Under the pieces are notes generated by a model that saw only the letters and a list, made by a program, of their open reading frames with translations, did no database searches and was not told where the DNA came from. A stretch of DNA of 64,000 nt from Gyromitra esculenta. Lineage: Eukaryota > Ascomycota > Pezizomycetes > Pezizales > Discinaceae. The stretch spans positions 3,534,001 through 3,598,000 of the forward strand of contig JBCAML010000002.1 of NCBI GenBank assembly GCA_038503075.1, given 5' to 3'. A program made the translations under genes and the position numbers. Positions 25,101-40,100 of this stretch are shown here, one piece after another; position 1 is the stretch's first letter, and each line of letters begins with the position of its first letter.

Positions 25101-28100
25101 AAACCTGCCCCACGACGAGAGATTTGCCTGCTAGATAATTGATGAACAACTGTGCGATATAGCAAGAGGATCAGATTCTTACATTCAGGGAGAACGGAAA
25201 TTGGCAAAAAAACCCCAGCGTCACTACTTGTTGCGTATGGGCTGAATTCGGGAGAGGGTATTATGTCTGTGGGTGCAGGAATAGAAACTTGGCGTTTCCA
25301 AAATTCAATTGCTGATTCGAAAGACGACGAATGGGTGAGTGGTGGTGGTGGCGTTATAGAGGTTTCAGAGGGCGGCTGGTAGGCGCTTTTGGCTTCGCTA
25401 CTTTTGTTTCCAGGGAATACTAAAAGAGGCTGGTTTTCAAATCTTGGTTGAGTGGTTGAGGGAGATTTATTGTGTAATTGAGAAGGGGCTTGATAGAATA
25501 GAGCTGCTTCCTCTCCGGTAGAGTCTGCTGTGAGAGGTGCTTTGAGAGACACCCTTTGTAGAGGGGGAACTGATTTGGTTGGCTGTGTGTTGGTGAGAAG
25601 AAATGTCGACTCAACCAGTAATTCTGGGTCGGAGGATGATGTAGATTTGCTTTGGGGAATGAAACCTTCTTCTAAAAAGGAACGGAAAACAGGTTTGGGA
25701 GCTTGAATGGGTATATTAGAAGGTTTAAAATTTAGTGCAAAGGATTGAGTTACTTGGTTGTCAGAAAGGTCCTCGGCGTTTCTAGTATTGTACAGGTTGA
25801 TACTTGGTTCTTTGGGTACTAGGGCGGCTTCCTCGGAGGAGACAGGGTGCTGAATTAAAAGGGGGAATCCTCCAGCAGATCTCTCATTTACATTTTTGGG
25901 TTGAACGGATTCTTTTTTTATTGGAGTAATGACAGTCTTTGTAAAAGAGGTCAGATAGTGGTCATTCTATAGCGGCGGCGAATGCTTACTTTATTATGAG
26001 CGCTACGATCTTCTCCCTCATACTTAATCCCTATTCCGGACAACCGTTAGCTTTTGAATTGCCGAGCAATCCAGAAAGTGGACTCCGACCCTCTTCGCCC
26101 TCCTCGTCACTACCACTTTCCGCCGGCGCGTCAACTTCGATTGACGGCAGGGAGTGACGCTGACTATCTTTTTCTAGCGTCATAGGATCATATACAGATT
26201 CATCAAATTCGTTGATGTCAACCGGACCATCCCCGAATGATGACAGGCTTGGGCCATCCTCCTCTAGGCTTTCAACTAGTTGGGATACGTCGGTGATATC
26301 GAGGTGCGGAGTATCTGGTCCTGGTTGAAGAGAGACACCACCAGATAATTCACTTCCTGTAGCCGGATTCGCTGATAGAAGAGGAAACTCTCCCTTACTC
26401 GGTAGACTACTAGAGATACTAGATAATAAATGTAGGTGCTTGTCGCCTGCTTTTTTGTTTGAGCGGTCGAGGTGAGTGGATTCAACGGGAGGGTCCATCA
26501 CAAATTCTGGGGCATCTAGTCGTGAGGTAAGCTCGTTTGACGGAAGTGGAGGTAGATCCTCGAGTGGCTCCACTGTTGATAAAAACGAGAATGAATCTGC
26601 TGGAGGAAGCGGGGCTGCAACGCTTAGCTTAGGCGAAACTTTGTTTCCGGTTTCCAATCCGTGCTCGGAGAGACCAGTCTCTAACTCTGTCGTCAGGCCC
26701 GGTTGTGATCCGGGGACGTCTGGAAGAGTTGAAACATCGCTATGAGTGATTTCTGGTGACAATGGCCTAATTGGCGAAAAAGCTGAAGGTCCAGTTCCTT
26801 GACGATGGTTCACGTCCTCGATACCCGTAACCGGTTCTATTAATGGTGACATGTCCGTTCTTGGAAGCTCGTGGTCATCCTCGATGACTGCTTTTACATC
26901 TCCCCGAGAGTCTGTTTTAGCGATTGTTGGCAACAAACCCTCCCTAATGCTGATTAGCAGTGCTATTCCAAAGGGATTCATAAATCGTCTTACTGTGCGA
27001 AATCTTTGCCTAAGCTTTCATTTTCCTCTGCATACGCACTACTTTCGTTTCCTTTGATCAACTCAGCCTCGGCAATCTTTTCGTCGGCAGGCGGCAACAG
27101 AGTCGGGGCCAGCGTTACAGAAGGCTCTACAACGGCTAAAATTTTAGATGGTACTCCGTCGCCGCTCAGGGTCTGTGTAGCTTCAACTGTGACCACCGAG
27201 GGGCCAGAAATGTCTGTTCTCTGTAGTGACCTTCTCTTCTTTGCTTCCCTCTGTCTCGCTTTTTTTGATTTCTTCTTTGACCCCTCAGAGAGACTTGCCT
27301 TCATAGATGTCGATTGATGCTGTGCTGACCTTTTTTCCGCGATATCTTCAGTATTGCCTGTGATGCTGCCCCCGAGCGTGTTGGGGTTCTCGGGAATTTC
27401 AGGAACCTGCGTTGCAGTTGGCTGCTCTGTAAAAGCTTCTGGTAGATTATCTGGGCCTAAACTTTCTGCTGTCATCGGTGCAATCTCACTCTGTCCAGTC
27501 TCTTCAGGAATCCGACCTGGCGTTTCGGGGCAGGTGTGAGGCGGGGTTAGACTATCGAAGTTCTCTTTGTCTAGATCAACGGCTTGCGAGACTGTCTTTT
27601 GGACAATCCTAGAAGTGGTTTCTTCCTCTTTTGACTGCGCTGGGATGGGGTTAAGGGTGGACTGGCTGGAGGGAAGAGTGGGATATTCTTCAAGTGTTGG
27701 GGTTGATGCGGCCCCGTGCTCTAGGGGTAACTCCTTAGCGATACTATGTTTTTGAAGAGGTTTGAGTGGTGAAGATAACGGGCTCTCAGGGAGGGGAATA
27801 AGTTGGGGGCTTTGTTTCATGTCATCTTCATACTGGACGTTTTGAGCGTCCGAGTCGTGCGATATCAAATTACCGTAATCAACCGTAGGCATTTCGATGT
27901 GTGGCGTTGGTGGGAAGGTAAAGTCTTCAAGCTTAGAGGAGACCATTATGTTGGCATTGGCTGCATTTTTTGGGCTAGTTGGGGCTTCTTCCTGGACCTC
28001 AATGTTTGGTTGCGAAGTCTCGATGATAGCCCCATCTCGCTCAGTAGATCCAACTTCGCTCGATGTTTCTGGGAGGTGGACTATAGGTAACAGCTATTAG

Positions 28101-31100
28101 TTTGTACACCAAGTAATCTGCGTGAATTGGACTCTACATTTGCTTTCTTCCTGATTCTCACCCTCTTTTCCCCTTTCCGCCGTAGCTGGCTGCTTACCAT
28201 GGTCATAGGGAACATTATCTGTTCGTTCAAATTGATCTGATCCTAGCAGATCTGGTTCTGTCCCAGCATCTGGTGTCTCTGCTAACTCGGGTGTCTCTGC
28301 TAACTCAGGTGCGTTCTGCAATTGGGTAGGACTTTGCGAGAAATGTTGGACTTGATCTACCAGCTGCTCGGGGGTAGGAGAAGTTGGGGCGGCTGCAGTT
28401 TGCTCTGGGGGTATTTCCTTAGGCTCCACTTCTTGTGCCTCGTCATTGGAAGCATCTTGCTGTGATTCTAAGCGGATATTTGCTGTGTCATCGACCTGTG
28501 GCTCGCTATCTGCTGGAGGAACAGAGGTAATAGGCGATAGAAGGTATTTAACTGATTCCTCGAAAGTGGGGTAATTTATTGATGAACTGGGTTGCTCCAC
28601 TGATACCTCTTCAGAAGCAGAAGAGGTCGGGGGTAATGTAAGCTGCTCTGACGATATTATTTCAGGTGCATTTTCCTCGTGCCAAGGCGCATTCCCCCCC
28701 TGAGTTTCTAGCTGTGATTCCAGCTCAACATTTTCTATGTCAACAGTTTTGTTATCTAATAACTGAGTAGATTCGGTAGTTGATGAAGGTATCTCCGCTG
28801 ACTTTTCAAAGGGAGACAGGTTCGGAGTTTCTGTAGATGGCTCTAATCGCTCAGAAATTTTTTGGTGTGCGTCTTCTTGCTTGTGCTCTTCGTGTGCGGC
28901 ATGTCTTTGCGATCCTGACCCAGAAGCTGTCGTTTCGGCATCATCAGCTGCAACCTGCGGCAGGAGCCCAAATTGGCCCGCTGACTGCGCGATGGTGGGC
29001 GAATCAGAGGTGACTGTGGGAAAACTAGACACCTCAATGACTCTGTCTTGAGATTTTTCAGGCTTATTCTGTTCCTGTGGGATATTTTTTGATTCCGACT
29101 CGAGAGCTTTACTCTCTAAGATCTCCGGTCTGGTTTCGGGCGAAGTGATAGCTGGTGAAGGAGAGTCAGTTTGATCTGCTGTATAGTCTACACCGGGAGA
29201 TTTTAGAGAACCCCTGAATGATTCTTGCTGTGCCGGCACCAATTCCTGTATTTTTCCATTTTCGAATCCCTCGAAAGTTGCTTCACTCTGCTCCGTGGGA
29301 ATGTACTCATCCTCGCTCTTAGGCAGATCGTTCTCGATTGGATCGGACGGCTCTAACATGACCCCGTCCATAAAGTCAACTTCCTCGTCTTCTGATTGGA
29401 AGTCCTGCTGGAAATGTAATTCGGGGGCCCTTATCACTTCTGGCTCTGTTTCCATACCGGGTCTACCGTTCGATTCGATCTCAGGCGAAGGAAGCCTAAT
29501 TTGATCACTCAAATGCTCAAAGTTCTCCAGGGCTTGAGCAGCTGGGGTAGACTCGGATTCTATTGAAGTCGGCTTCTCAACGCTTTCCTTTCCAGTTCCT
29601 TCGATTATCCCTTTCTCCCCTTCATTTGACGTAAGGGTTCCTCCCACGAGATCTTCTTCGAAGATCACTGGAAGCTCCAGTACCATGCCCTCCTCCCACT
29701 GTTGATCGTCTTCACCTTCAACCTGCAGGGACTTCGTTTCGGTGGTCACTGTCTCTTCAATTATGGCCTCTGCAGGCGTCGGGGTGGTTGATCCTAGGAT
29801 TGATGTGGGAGATTCCACTTGATTCATTGGCTGATCGTCTGGGGGAACGGTTAAGGGAAGAATGGCAGCCTGGGGTGGTTCCTGTATCAATTCCGAAACT
29901 TCTATATCAGCATTCTCTAAACTTTCCTCCTCTTCCTTTGATAAAGACCCCTCTTCGGCCGGAGCGTCCCTAGGGGCATTGAAGGGTTCTGAGGGTATCT
30001 CGTTTTTTTGCGCATCAATTTCTTCGACTGGAACTTCCTCAACGATTGAAGACTTCGAAATGATTTCTTCTGTGTCGATTTCCTTCACTTTCTCCTCAGT
30101 TAAACTAGTTGATTCTATAATGTCATATTTAGCACCTAAAGATATTTCCTATTTAAGTGTTCTATTAGCAATCGATCCTTCTTATGCAACAAGAAAACAA
30201 AGCCTATTATCACTCACGGATATTCCTGGGAGTGAAATTGTGGGGTTCTCCAACTCAACGGCCGACTGATTGGATTCTATTTCCAATTTTTTCCCACTAT
30301 CACTAGCCATAGCATTATTACTAGATGTTTTCTCTTCCACCTCCTTCACCGCTTTCTCCTCACGCGGCCCGATCACACTAATTTCTATCAATTCGTGCTT
30401 TTCAAATTGTTTTGCAAGTTCCTTTTTTGCGCTCAACACGGTTGGCTGGTAAATTGTTAGAGAAACGTAAGTAGAGTTGAATAGATATACTACTCACCTT
30501 AATCTCAACAGGGGGCAGCTGATGTATCGGTTCTTGGTGAGGCTTTTCTTCTGGCTGGGAATGTAATTCTGCTACACGCTCGGGTCCGACTGAGACATCT
30601 GAAAAGTTGGCTGCGATTGGGGATAAGGAATGCTCCTTCGTTTCTATTGTTCCGACTGCTGGGCCTGAAGACAAAGGGGTTATATTATCTTCAAGTGAGG
30701 TTGAACTCTCCAGTTCTGGCACAGATTCGGTATAAAGCGATGACAGTTGGATACCCTCAACTAAGAAGTGATTGGCATCGGACTCAGCCCCAGACCCAAC
30801 TGAATACGAATGCTCGGGGGATAAATTGTTGGCTGGAGGTACTGTGGGTATTTCAGATATCTCGTTCACTACAGGCTTGGCTGAGGTTACTAGTGAAGCA
30901 ATCGAGAAATTTTCAGGTAATAAGGGATCTTCTAGCTCTGGAAGGTAATCTTCAGTGCTTTCTGGAATTGATGGGAGTTGGATTCCGTCTACTGAACTGC
31001 GGCGGTTCAAGGACTTAGGCCATTCTGAGTTGTCAGCTAGAAGGTTCTGTTCTGTTTCAGATATATCAACAATTGTAGGTTCCGCTACAGTAACATGCGA

Positions 31101-34100
31101 GGAAGTCTCAATTTCCTCGGAGACCAAAACTGCTTCTGATTCTGGCAAAGCATTTAGTTTTGCTTCAAGGGGCGGCTCTTCCGAAGATTGATAGGTGGAA
31201 GCCTTGGCTCCTGACTCTTGGGGGGAAACAACTTCAGCAGTATCTTGCTCAATATATAACTCCGGAGCGATGGAATGTTCGATTTCCTCTTCGAACTGTA
31301 ATCTAGGTGAGATTGGTGAAAGAGAGACCGGGGATACCGGAGCCACTCCGGGTCCATATTCAATTTCTGCTCCTGATTTGGTCTCTAATGATTGATCAAA
31401 TCGAACACCAATATCATTGGAAGGCAAAGTCTTAACAACTGCTGCTTGCAGGTCTATCACAGGTAGAACCTGGTAGTCTCCTGCGAGCACATTATCTTCA
31501 ACACGTAGCGACAGTCCATTTTGAGGAGCCTCTGAAAAATCACCTGGGATCGTGGCGGATATAGGTCCTGGGGGCGAATTCATCAAGAGAGCAACCTCAG
31601 GTACTGCTGTGTGAGAATACGAATCAGGGTATTGAGGTTGACCTGGAAGGTCCATAGATTGTCTCTCGCTTTGCCGCATATCCCGAATGCCATTTGAAGC
31701 CGAAGCCTCAATCTGCACTACAGATAATCCAGATTTTGAGAATCGGTCAAATACTGGTTCTCGTACAGATGCTAAGGGTTCATCCTGAACCTTCAGGACG
31801 TTACTCTGAACCGCCAACGAAATCTCTGGTGATGACGGAGTTCCTGTGGGAAGAATCTCAAAGTATCCATCTTTCTCCATGATTGAAGGTGACCTGCTGG
31901 AAATCAAATCTAATGACTCTTCGGGAATTGGTGATAGAGATACACGATCTCTATTGGGGAACTCGGGAAATTCAAATGGCTTCTCCGGCAGGTTATACGA
32001 CGAGTTGGGGTCACTTGAAGAGAGTTGTGGAAGATCGGTAGCTAAGAGAGAAGGCGATGCTGGTTTGCTTAGAGGAATGCATGTGAGAGATCCTTCCTCA
32101 GTGGCGATTAAAGGTGATCTACTGACAACCCTTGTCATTAATTCGTCAACAGCCGACGAAGACAAGGCTAGATCACTATGCGGATGCTCGACTGGGATTA
32201 TTGGCAAACCAGACGTTGATTTAGACTCGGAGGATGACAATAGTGGGGATAAGGGTTGAGAGAGTGGCGGAGAAATATTGGCCTCTGGTACAAATTCAGT
32301 TACTTCGGTTGATAGCAACGATGGAGTACAGCTGGGAGCCCCTTCCAGGAGGCTGAGTTTTTTTTCAGAGGCTGTAATGGGAGAAGCTGGAACACTTGAT
32401 TTTTCCTCTAGGGCCCTAATTGGAGAAACAGGAACGCTCATAGAGTGCAAAACCAATTCGTCTGGGACGGAAGTGATCATATCCGGTGAAGAAGAATCGC
32501 TGGATGGCAGCTCTGGAAATACTTCTGAGTCACTGTATGAAAACTGCGTATCTAGCTGGGGCAACTCTGGTTGCGCAGCCTCCGGTTCGACTGGGAGAGC
32601 ATCTAGCAATGATCGTTGGTAGAGAACCGGTTGTGGGCATTCTGAAACCGGTTCCGGTAGATGTGACGATGATTGGTTACCTATCGATAGTGAAGATTTT
32701 GGCTCAAAATAAGTTGGAACCTGAGGTTTGCTCGAGGGAAACGAAGAGAGATCGTGTGGCATAGTAAATAATGAAAAAATCTCGTGAATTGGCTTTTAGA
32801 ATCCATCAGTGATTGTTCCGGGGAGAGTAGTGCAGTCCCTGAAAATCATGGATAGAGTATTTACCTGTTGTGATTGCTCCACTTGCGGAGTTCGAAGTCC
32901 CTCGAATTGCTGGTTTCCTACAGTCGATTGTTGAAGTTGAAGATGAGGAAGTGGAAGTGCTGATATAGCCTCTGGCATTTCTACGGTTGCATTAACCAAC
33001 GGATAACTTGCCTGGAGAGGAGCTTCCCCCGCGGGCTCTTGATCCTCATAGATGGGAGAGAGGAGACGAATCTGCCCGTGGGGTAGATTTTCGGTAGCAG
33101 TAGGTTCATAATAGGCTGACAGCGACTCACTCAAAACTGGTGGGGGGGGTTGTTCTTCAGCTATCGAAGAGATAGAAGTGCTTTCAGGGGCGAATGGAGG
33201 GGTTTCAGACGAGGGTGAGGGTACATGGGTTTCTGTAGTCTGGGTTGGGATACAAGAAGATGGATCTTCAGCACCTGGCAGAGACGGCAAATCTTCAAGG
33301 TCGTCAATTTGAGCATATGCCTGAGCTTCTTTTAAAGGGCTTGAAGGGATTTGCTGTGCTTCCAGGATGGGTGAACTAGAAATCTCTTCGAGAATTGGAA
33401 AAAGACTTTCGCTAATATAGGGTGGCGAGGAATTTTTATCTTGTATCTCTGAGAGCTCTGGTGTGTGATTAGGAGTTGGCTTGTCAGCCTCAGGTGGAGG
33501 CAAATTATTTTTGAAAGTCTCGAGGGCGTTTGTTGAGAGATGGCTTGTAGGAGATAAAGAGGTCTGAGGCACTTCGCCGATGGGAGAAACGGGAAGATCA
33601 TTAGTGGATATGAGAGAACGATCATCCGATACGCGTGGGATAACATTGACCAGCGAGGAATCTCCCGTAGGAATAGATGAACTGTCCTTCAGTTGAGGGA
33701 TTGGGGCGGAGATACTCGGAAATGGTGTTTCGGTTTCCGATAGAGATCGAAAACTTTTAGGGGCTTCGGGTGGAGTATACGTTGAAAAATCGCTCGAGGG
33801 TAGGAATGGGGCTTCTTCAAATTGCTCAGAGTTCACTTCTCGTGACCCGAGAGAAACAGATTGCAGATTAGAAAGAGATGATGAATTGCTTTGAGGTGAA
33901 ACCGGGTATTGTTCAAAAATATCAACCGCGGTAGTGGAGAGAACTGGGGAAGGAGTGCGAGAAACAAATGGAAATTTGCCAGAAACAATATTCTGTTGGT
34001 CTTGACTGGAAACGAGTGACTTGGATGATTCTAACGAAAAATCTTCATATGATGGTGGTGAGTCTTGGTCATCGAAGATATCAGGGGGTTCGAGTGATGA

Positions 34101-37100
34101 CTGTGTATCTTCCTGCTTTTCCTTAACGTTGCTGCTCAGATCAACTCCCTCAGAAAGAGTTAGCATCAGAGCTGAAGCAGGCTTTTCGATGCAGTTAAAA
34201 GTTTTAGCTACCTGTTCCCCGTCCTGGGCATGGGCTTGGGGACCAGTAGAATGCTTCACCTTTCTATCTATATTTTGGCTTTTCAGTGGTAGACGAGAGT
34301 CTAACCCCCCTTCGAAATCTCCTTGTCCTTCGCTTTCCTCGGTTGCCTCAAAAGTTGACCTTCCTGGAAGTGACTGGTCCTCTGTTGACCAATGTTCAGT
34401 TGACCGCCTCTGTAAAGGCTGCTTATCCATTAATTGCCTTTCCGCTTGCCAATGCTCGGTCGCCCGCCTCGGTAGTCGCTTTCTATCCAGTGAGTGCCTC
34501 TCTCCTAACAACTGATCTGTTGCGCGCCTTTCCAGTGACTGCCTTGACTCGGTAAATTCTTCCCTGCGGCTCTCAAATTCTGCCCTACCATGTTCGCCAC
34601 TGTCAACTCCTTCTCCTGATCCCCGTTCCCTCGACTCCTTTGATTCCGCCTCTACATAAGATTCTTGCAACTCCTCTGACTCTACTTCCCTCCTCAATGA
34701 CATAGATGATTTTTGTTTCAATGATCTTGGTAGCCGCGAAGGCGGTACGCCCTCCTTTTTCAATTCTTCATCACCAGCTGCTGTGGTTGGCAAGGGAACA
34801 CGCTCTGCTGCCCTCTGCCCATCTACATCACCTCTGGAGCTATAATCCCAAGTGGTTTCGACTTGATCTTGTTGTTCCAGGAACTCGGCTTGACGAAGGC
34901 TCGCCCCTGAGGAAGAAATATTCTCCTCTACGTTACGAGGTGGAGTTTGGGATCCTTTTTGTCCAGCTTTCTTGAATTGGCGTGCCGCTCTGAGTAATCC
35001 AGTGAAACCCGTCTTGCGATCTTCACTTCTAAGTTTTGGCCGTTCCTCGGCCTCCGGAATAGACTTTTCTAGGGTATCGACCTCTGGGGCAGGAAAGCTA
35101 GCAATTCGGGCTTCGACGTGTTTTGGGAGATTTGTATCAAACGTTCTCTCGAAGCTCTCTTTCCCCTCTGACGAACTGTAATCAACTCCGTCATGAGGAA
35201 CTACAGGAGCAGAATTTGTGCTCATGTTATCGTTGTCAACTCTTTCGTAGCTTGAGCTCATGTCTACTTCTCTTAATGACGAAGTCCTCGACTTTTGCGG
35301 TGGCGTAACGGTGACCTGCTCCCATTCTTCGGTGTTGTTTCGTGTCAACACAGCCGGTCTCTGTCTTTGTCCACCATCTTCAGAGACAGATCTCCGATGT
35401 GGAGGTAGGTTCACCAAATCTGGTCGTGCACGTCCAAGCCCAACTCCAACAGTATTAGCTTCACCTTTGGATTTTCCACCTCCCCACCCGCTGAATACTT
35501 TCCCCCAAGTTGATACTTTTGGCACTTTTGTTGACTTATCTTTAGCCAAGGACTCCGTTTCAGATTTGGCAGCCTCGTCTTCTTTAATATTTTCAGTTTG
35601 TTCATTGTAACTGGTTGTCTGAGACTGGTGGACACTGTCTATTGACTTCCGCGAATATCTCTCACCCGACTGCTCTTCTTGCTTCTCTGTCGACCATTGC
35701 TCTATGGTTCGCCTTGGAAGTGATCGGTCCTCTCGTGTCCGCCGATCCGCCGATCGCTGTTCTGTGGATCGTCTCTGGAGTGATTGTCTGTCACGCGACT
35801 GCCTCTCCGTCGACCATTGTTCTGTCGCCCGCCGCTCTAGCGTTCTTCTCGGCTCATCAAATTCTTCCCTCCGACTTCCAATATGCACTCCGTCCTGATT
35901 ACCCTCAACTTCGTCCTCAGTTCCTCTTCGCTCTCTCGATCCCCCTAATTCAACCACTTCATCCTTGTTCCTTGGGGTCTGCTCTCTCCCCCTCCTCGTA
36001 CTCTCGCTTTTTTCTAGCCTTTGCTCAGTTTCATTCACCTCCATTCGTATAGAGTCATCAGTGACAAGAGATGCACCACCGCGCGAGCTCTCGGTATATC
36101 CGGCGGAGGATCCATTCTGCCTAGTTGAATCCATCCTTGACCTAAAACTGCCTGACACAGATATGGACCGCGATGTACCAGGCCTTTCAACACCAAACTC
36201 TTCTTCTTTGACTGAGCCCATCTTTGATCTCAAACTACCTGACATAGATGCAGATCGGGATGGAGGTCCAGATCTTTCAGCAATAGGAGCACGGTTCTTT
36301 CGCTCTTGTACTGCAGATTCTGTCGGTGGCGCAGGGCGGACGGGGGGAAAATCCTTCGGTAGAGAGGTGGTCGATGAATTTGCTAACTGCGGCAGCGGGA
36401 CGTGCGCCGGGACCCACTCCAATGTCTTAGGCGTGGAAATCTGGTATGAAGGATCGGTTCTAGGCTGCTGCGAGGAGCCCGTAATGGACTGGCCCGCTAG
36501 AGAATGAGAGTCCGTGCGAGAGTATGATTCAGTTCGAGATTGCGATTTCTTGCGGGACTCAGACTCTTCCTTAGACCACTTGAGCTCTATTGGTAACTCG
36601 TGCTGCCCCAATTGCCTTTTTATATGCGGTGAATCCTCATCTTCAATATCTTCCATAAAAGGACTTCGAGCCCTAACAAGGGCAATAGGAGTTGTGGAGA
36701 GTGTGCTATCTTTACCCTTGGAAGTAATACCAGTCTTAGGAGTACCACCGCTCCCCAGAACCAAACCAAGATCAAAACCAGCCTGTTCGGCCGATGCTGC
36801 AGCGATCGCCATGAATTCGTTATCTTTGTCGATCTGTTCACGGGTCAAGCTTTTGTCGCCCCCTTCAACACTCTTTGAGTTCCCAGACGTTGGCGTGACT
36901 GCTCTAGAGGCAGCTTCTTGATCCTGGAACGCAAAAACATTTGACTGAGGCGACTGCCCCCTATGGTCTAGTAACCCTTGCACGGGCGTGCTCCCATGTG
37001 TGACTCCAGCCGGTAGAGTCTGAAAATCTTGACTCTTTGAAATACTAGACGATGACTGGGACGCGGAATGGGCAGTTTGACGGGCTATTGAGGATTCTGA

Positions 37101-40100
37101 TGCTGTATGTCTCTCGCTTAAGAGCGAAGGGCGATAAATGGAGGCTAACAAAGCCATGAGTACATTATTTAATCCAATCAATCTTCTAAGAATACATACT
37201 AGAGGATACCTGGTTTTCGCGTGAGGTTTTCATGTCCACAGCAACTTCTCCCAAAACAGTAGATGAAGATCTAGATGTAGCTTCTGACGAATAGTTCTCA
37301 GAAGCATCGTGTTTTTCGCCGGCCAAAACAGGACGATAGAGAGGAACAACGGGCGCTACAAACCCAGGTTAGCTATTTTAATTTCTCGAGTGACGGTTCA
37401 AAGCTACAGACCAGATACTGCATGGCTTTCCCTCGAGCTATCATTGCGCACAATTGTGACTTCTTCATCACCATCATCAAACCCGCCAGGGATGCGGGAT
37501 GACCGGGTTCCTTCATCATAAACGCTCTGATGTGTCTCAACCGACGGCAATGCTGACCCTGCGACAGTCGAAGATTTCTGATCGTGACTGTAGGCCGATG
37601 AAGAACGCACGTGGCTCGACCCCGATCGATTTTCTGATGAGACAGACGTTGTGGTTGCATCGTAGGCACTGTGATGAGATTTCAGGGCTGGGGGTAATAC
37701 TGGGCCATAAACAACCTCTGAAAACCTCTGCTGACTGTCACCTGACGAAGTGCTCCCAAAGCTTGATCGAGACCGGCCATCGAATTTAGCGGAAATTTGA
37801 TGCATAGAGTTCGATGAGGCAACGAAGTTCTCTGGAAGCTGAGGACCATAGAAAACGTCACTAGATTTCGTAACACCAACACCTCTAACAGGTTCCTCAA
37901 AGTCTAGATGTGGTGGAAGTTCAGGCCCGAAGAATACCAATCCCCGGCTCTTGTCGGATTGCTGCGCCTCCTTCTGCTGATAGTTGAATCGCTGTGACTC
38001 CTGCTCCTGATAGCTTTCAGTTTGATCGTATTGCTTTGAGTCCTCCTTCTGTTGGTAATCGATAACTGCAGCACCAATATTGAACCCGGGTGCGACTTTC
38101 GGTGCGGGTGCTTTTGGAGTACCCACAAACGGTTTTCCTGTCGCAATTGGAGTATTGGCAGTCTCTCTTGTTTCTAACTGTGTTATTTCTATATTTCTCG
38201 AGGTCTGAGAAGATTCCTTCGCCATCCTCTCCTCAAACTCGGAAGACGTCTCTACTCTTCCAGAAGACACCGACGAGTCTCCTACTTCGCTTCCAAATCC
38301 GGTAGCTATTCCTTGACTCGTCTCAGAACTAACAGGTTGAACTACAAAGATGTCTGGCGAAAGAACAATATTTTTATCCAGCCTCCTTCCCATCTTTGGG
38401 AAATAGCTCCCTTTGCAATGAAGAACTTGTGGGTATCTTGGTGTCCCTATCGGCGGTGTAGGAGGAGTTTGGAGGAGCATTGGGACACCGAATGGCACAG
38501 ACCACGACCTTTCGGTGAAACCAGGGATATCTTGGGTTGGCAGCGGATCAGCAGTGTTGTATCGCTTCTTCTTTTCCTTTTTCTCGACTTTGTCTAACCC
38601 GATGCTCTTGCGAACATACTCGACCTCTTCACGGCGACCCTTCTCTATTTCAGTCTCACGAACCTCGGACCTTTCCCGACTACGTTTTTCTTCTCGTGCT
38701 TTATATCCCGGATCATTTCTACGAGCTCGGCTGCGGGCACGACGAGCCTCCTTCTTTGCGGTTATTTCGGCGATCCGGCGTTGCAGCTCTGCGGCCTGAT
38801 TCTCGAGTTGAGTGCGCTCTTCCTCTTTGCGTTCAAGTTCACGGCGCCTGTTGACTTCGGACTGGATGATGCGTTCTTCTTCAGTCATATTTCGCCATTC
38901 CTCCTCGCGTTGTTGTTCAGTTGCTTGTTCTCTCGCAAGGGTCTTGGCTTTTACCGCTTCATGCATCTCGACATCTGCAATCCTCTGCTGCCTCTCCCTC
39001 CTCGACTCCATCTGTCCCACCTCTTCATCCTTTTTCCTCAACAAGGCCCTCCGCTCTTCAGCTGCAATCTGCATCGACAATTCCTCTTGCCGTTTCTTGA
39101 GTTCGTTTTCAACTTGGATAGTCTTTTCCCGCTCGAATCGCGCCGTCGTTTCCCCTGTTTTCTCAACTTCGACCTGAGCAATAAGTTCCTTAGTCTTCTC
39201 GTCTCTTTGCCTAGTCTGTTCTATTTGAAGAGAGACTCTCTTTTCCTCCTCGGCCCTAAGTTTCATCTCTTTTTCTTTTTCGATACGGATTTGTGTCTCA
39301 AGCTGCTGGACCTTCTCGTCATGCTGCCGTGTCTTATATTCCGTCTCGGTTGCAACCATCCTTTGACCCTCAATCAAGGCTGCTTCGTCTCTCTCCTTCT
39401 CGACCTGAACTTGTCTCTCGAGTTCTCGAACTCTAACGTCTTCCTGCCTCCTCAACTCAAGCTGCGCCGCCACCCTCTTTTCTTCCTCGATTCTCAAGCG
39501 ATTCTCCTCTTCCTTCTCGACCTGGATCTGTCGTTTTACTTGCTGGATTTTTGAATCATCCCTGGTTCTGTACGCTTCAGCTTCGATTTGCTCAAGTTTA
39601 GTGATCTTCTCGACCATCCTCTTGCGCTCTTCGATGATCTCGACCTTTTCTCTCTCGATAATTTGTATTTCGCGTTTGCTGCTGTAAACCTCGGTTTCAA
39701 ATTCAAGCTTTCGGTCTAGCTCCAATATTTTAGCTTGGTAACCCTCCCGTTCCTGCTCCTTGAGAAATTCAGCACGTTGGATCTCGATAGAATCTTGCAT
39801 GCGCCTTTCGCCAAACTCCTGCTGCTGAATCTGATTATGCTTCTGTTCCTCGAGCTCCTGTATCTTTCTAGATTCAGCTTCACGTTGTATGTTAATCTCG
39901 ACGCCGCGGGCCTTGGTCATTTCTTCCGCCGATCTTCTCTGTTGAAGTTCTTCTTCGAGCTTGACCCGTTTCTTGGTTTCGATATTCTTGACTTTCTCTG
40001 CCTCCTTCTGGATCGCGAGTTGGGTTTCGAATTGGCGGGTAGTTTCTTCCTCTTCTTTCCTGGCTTTCTGGAACTCATCATTCGATTTCCGTTCTCTCTC

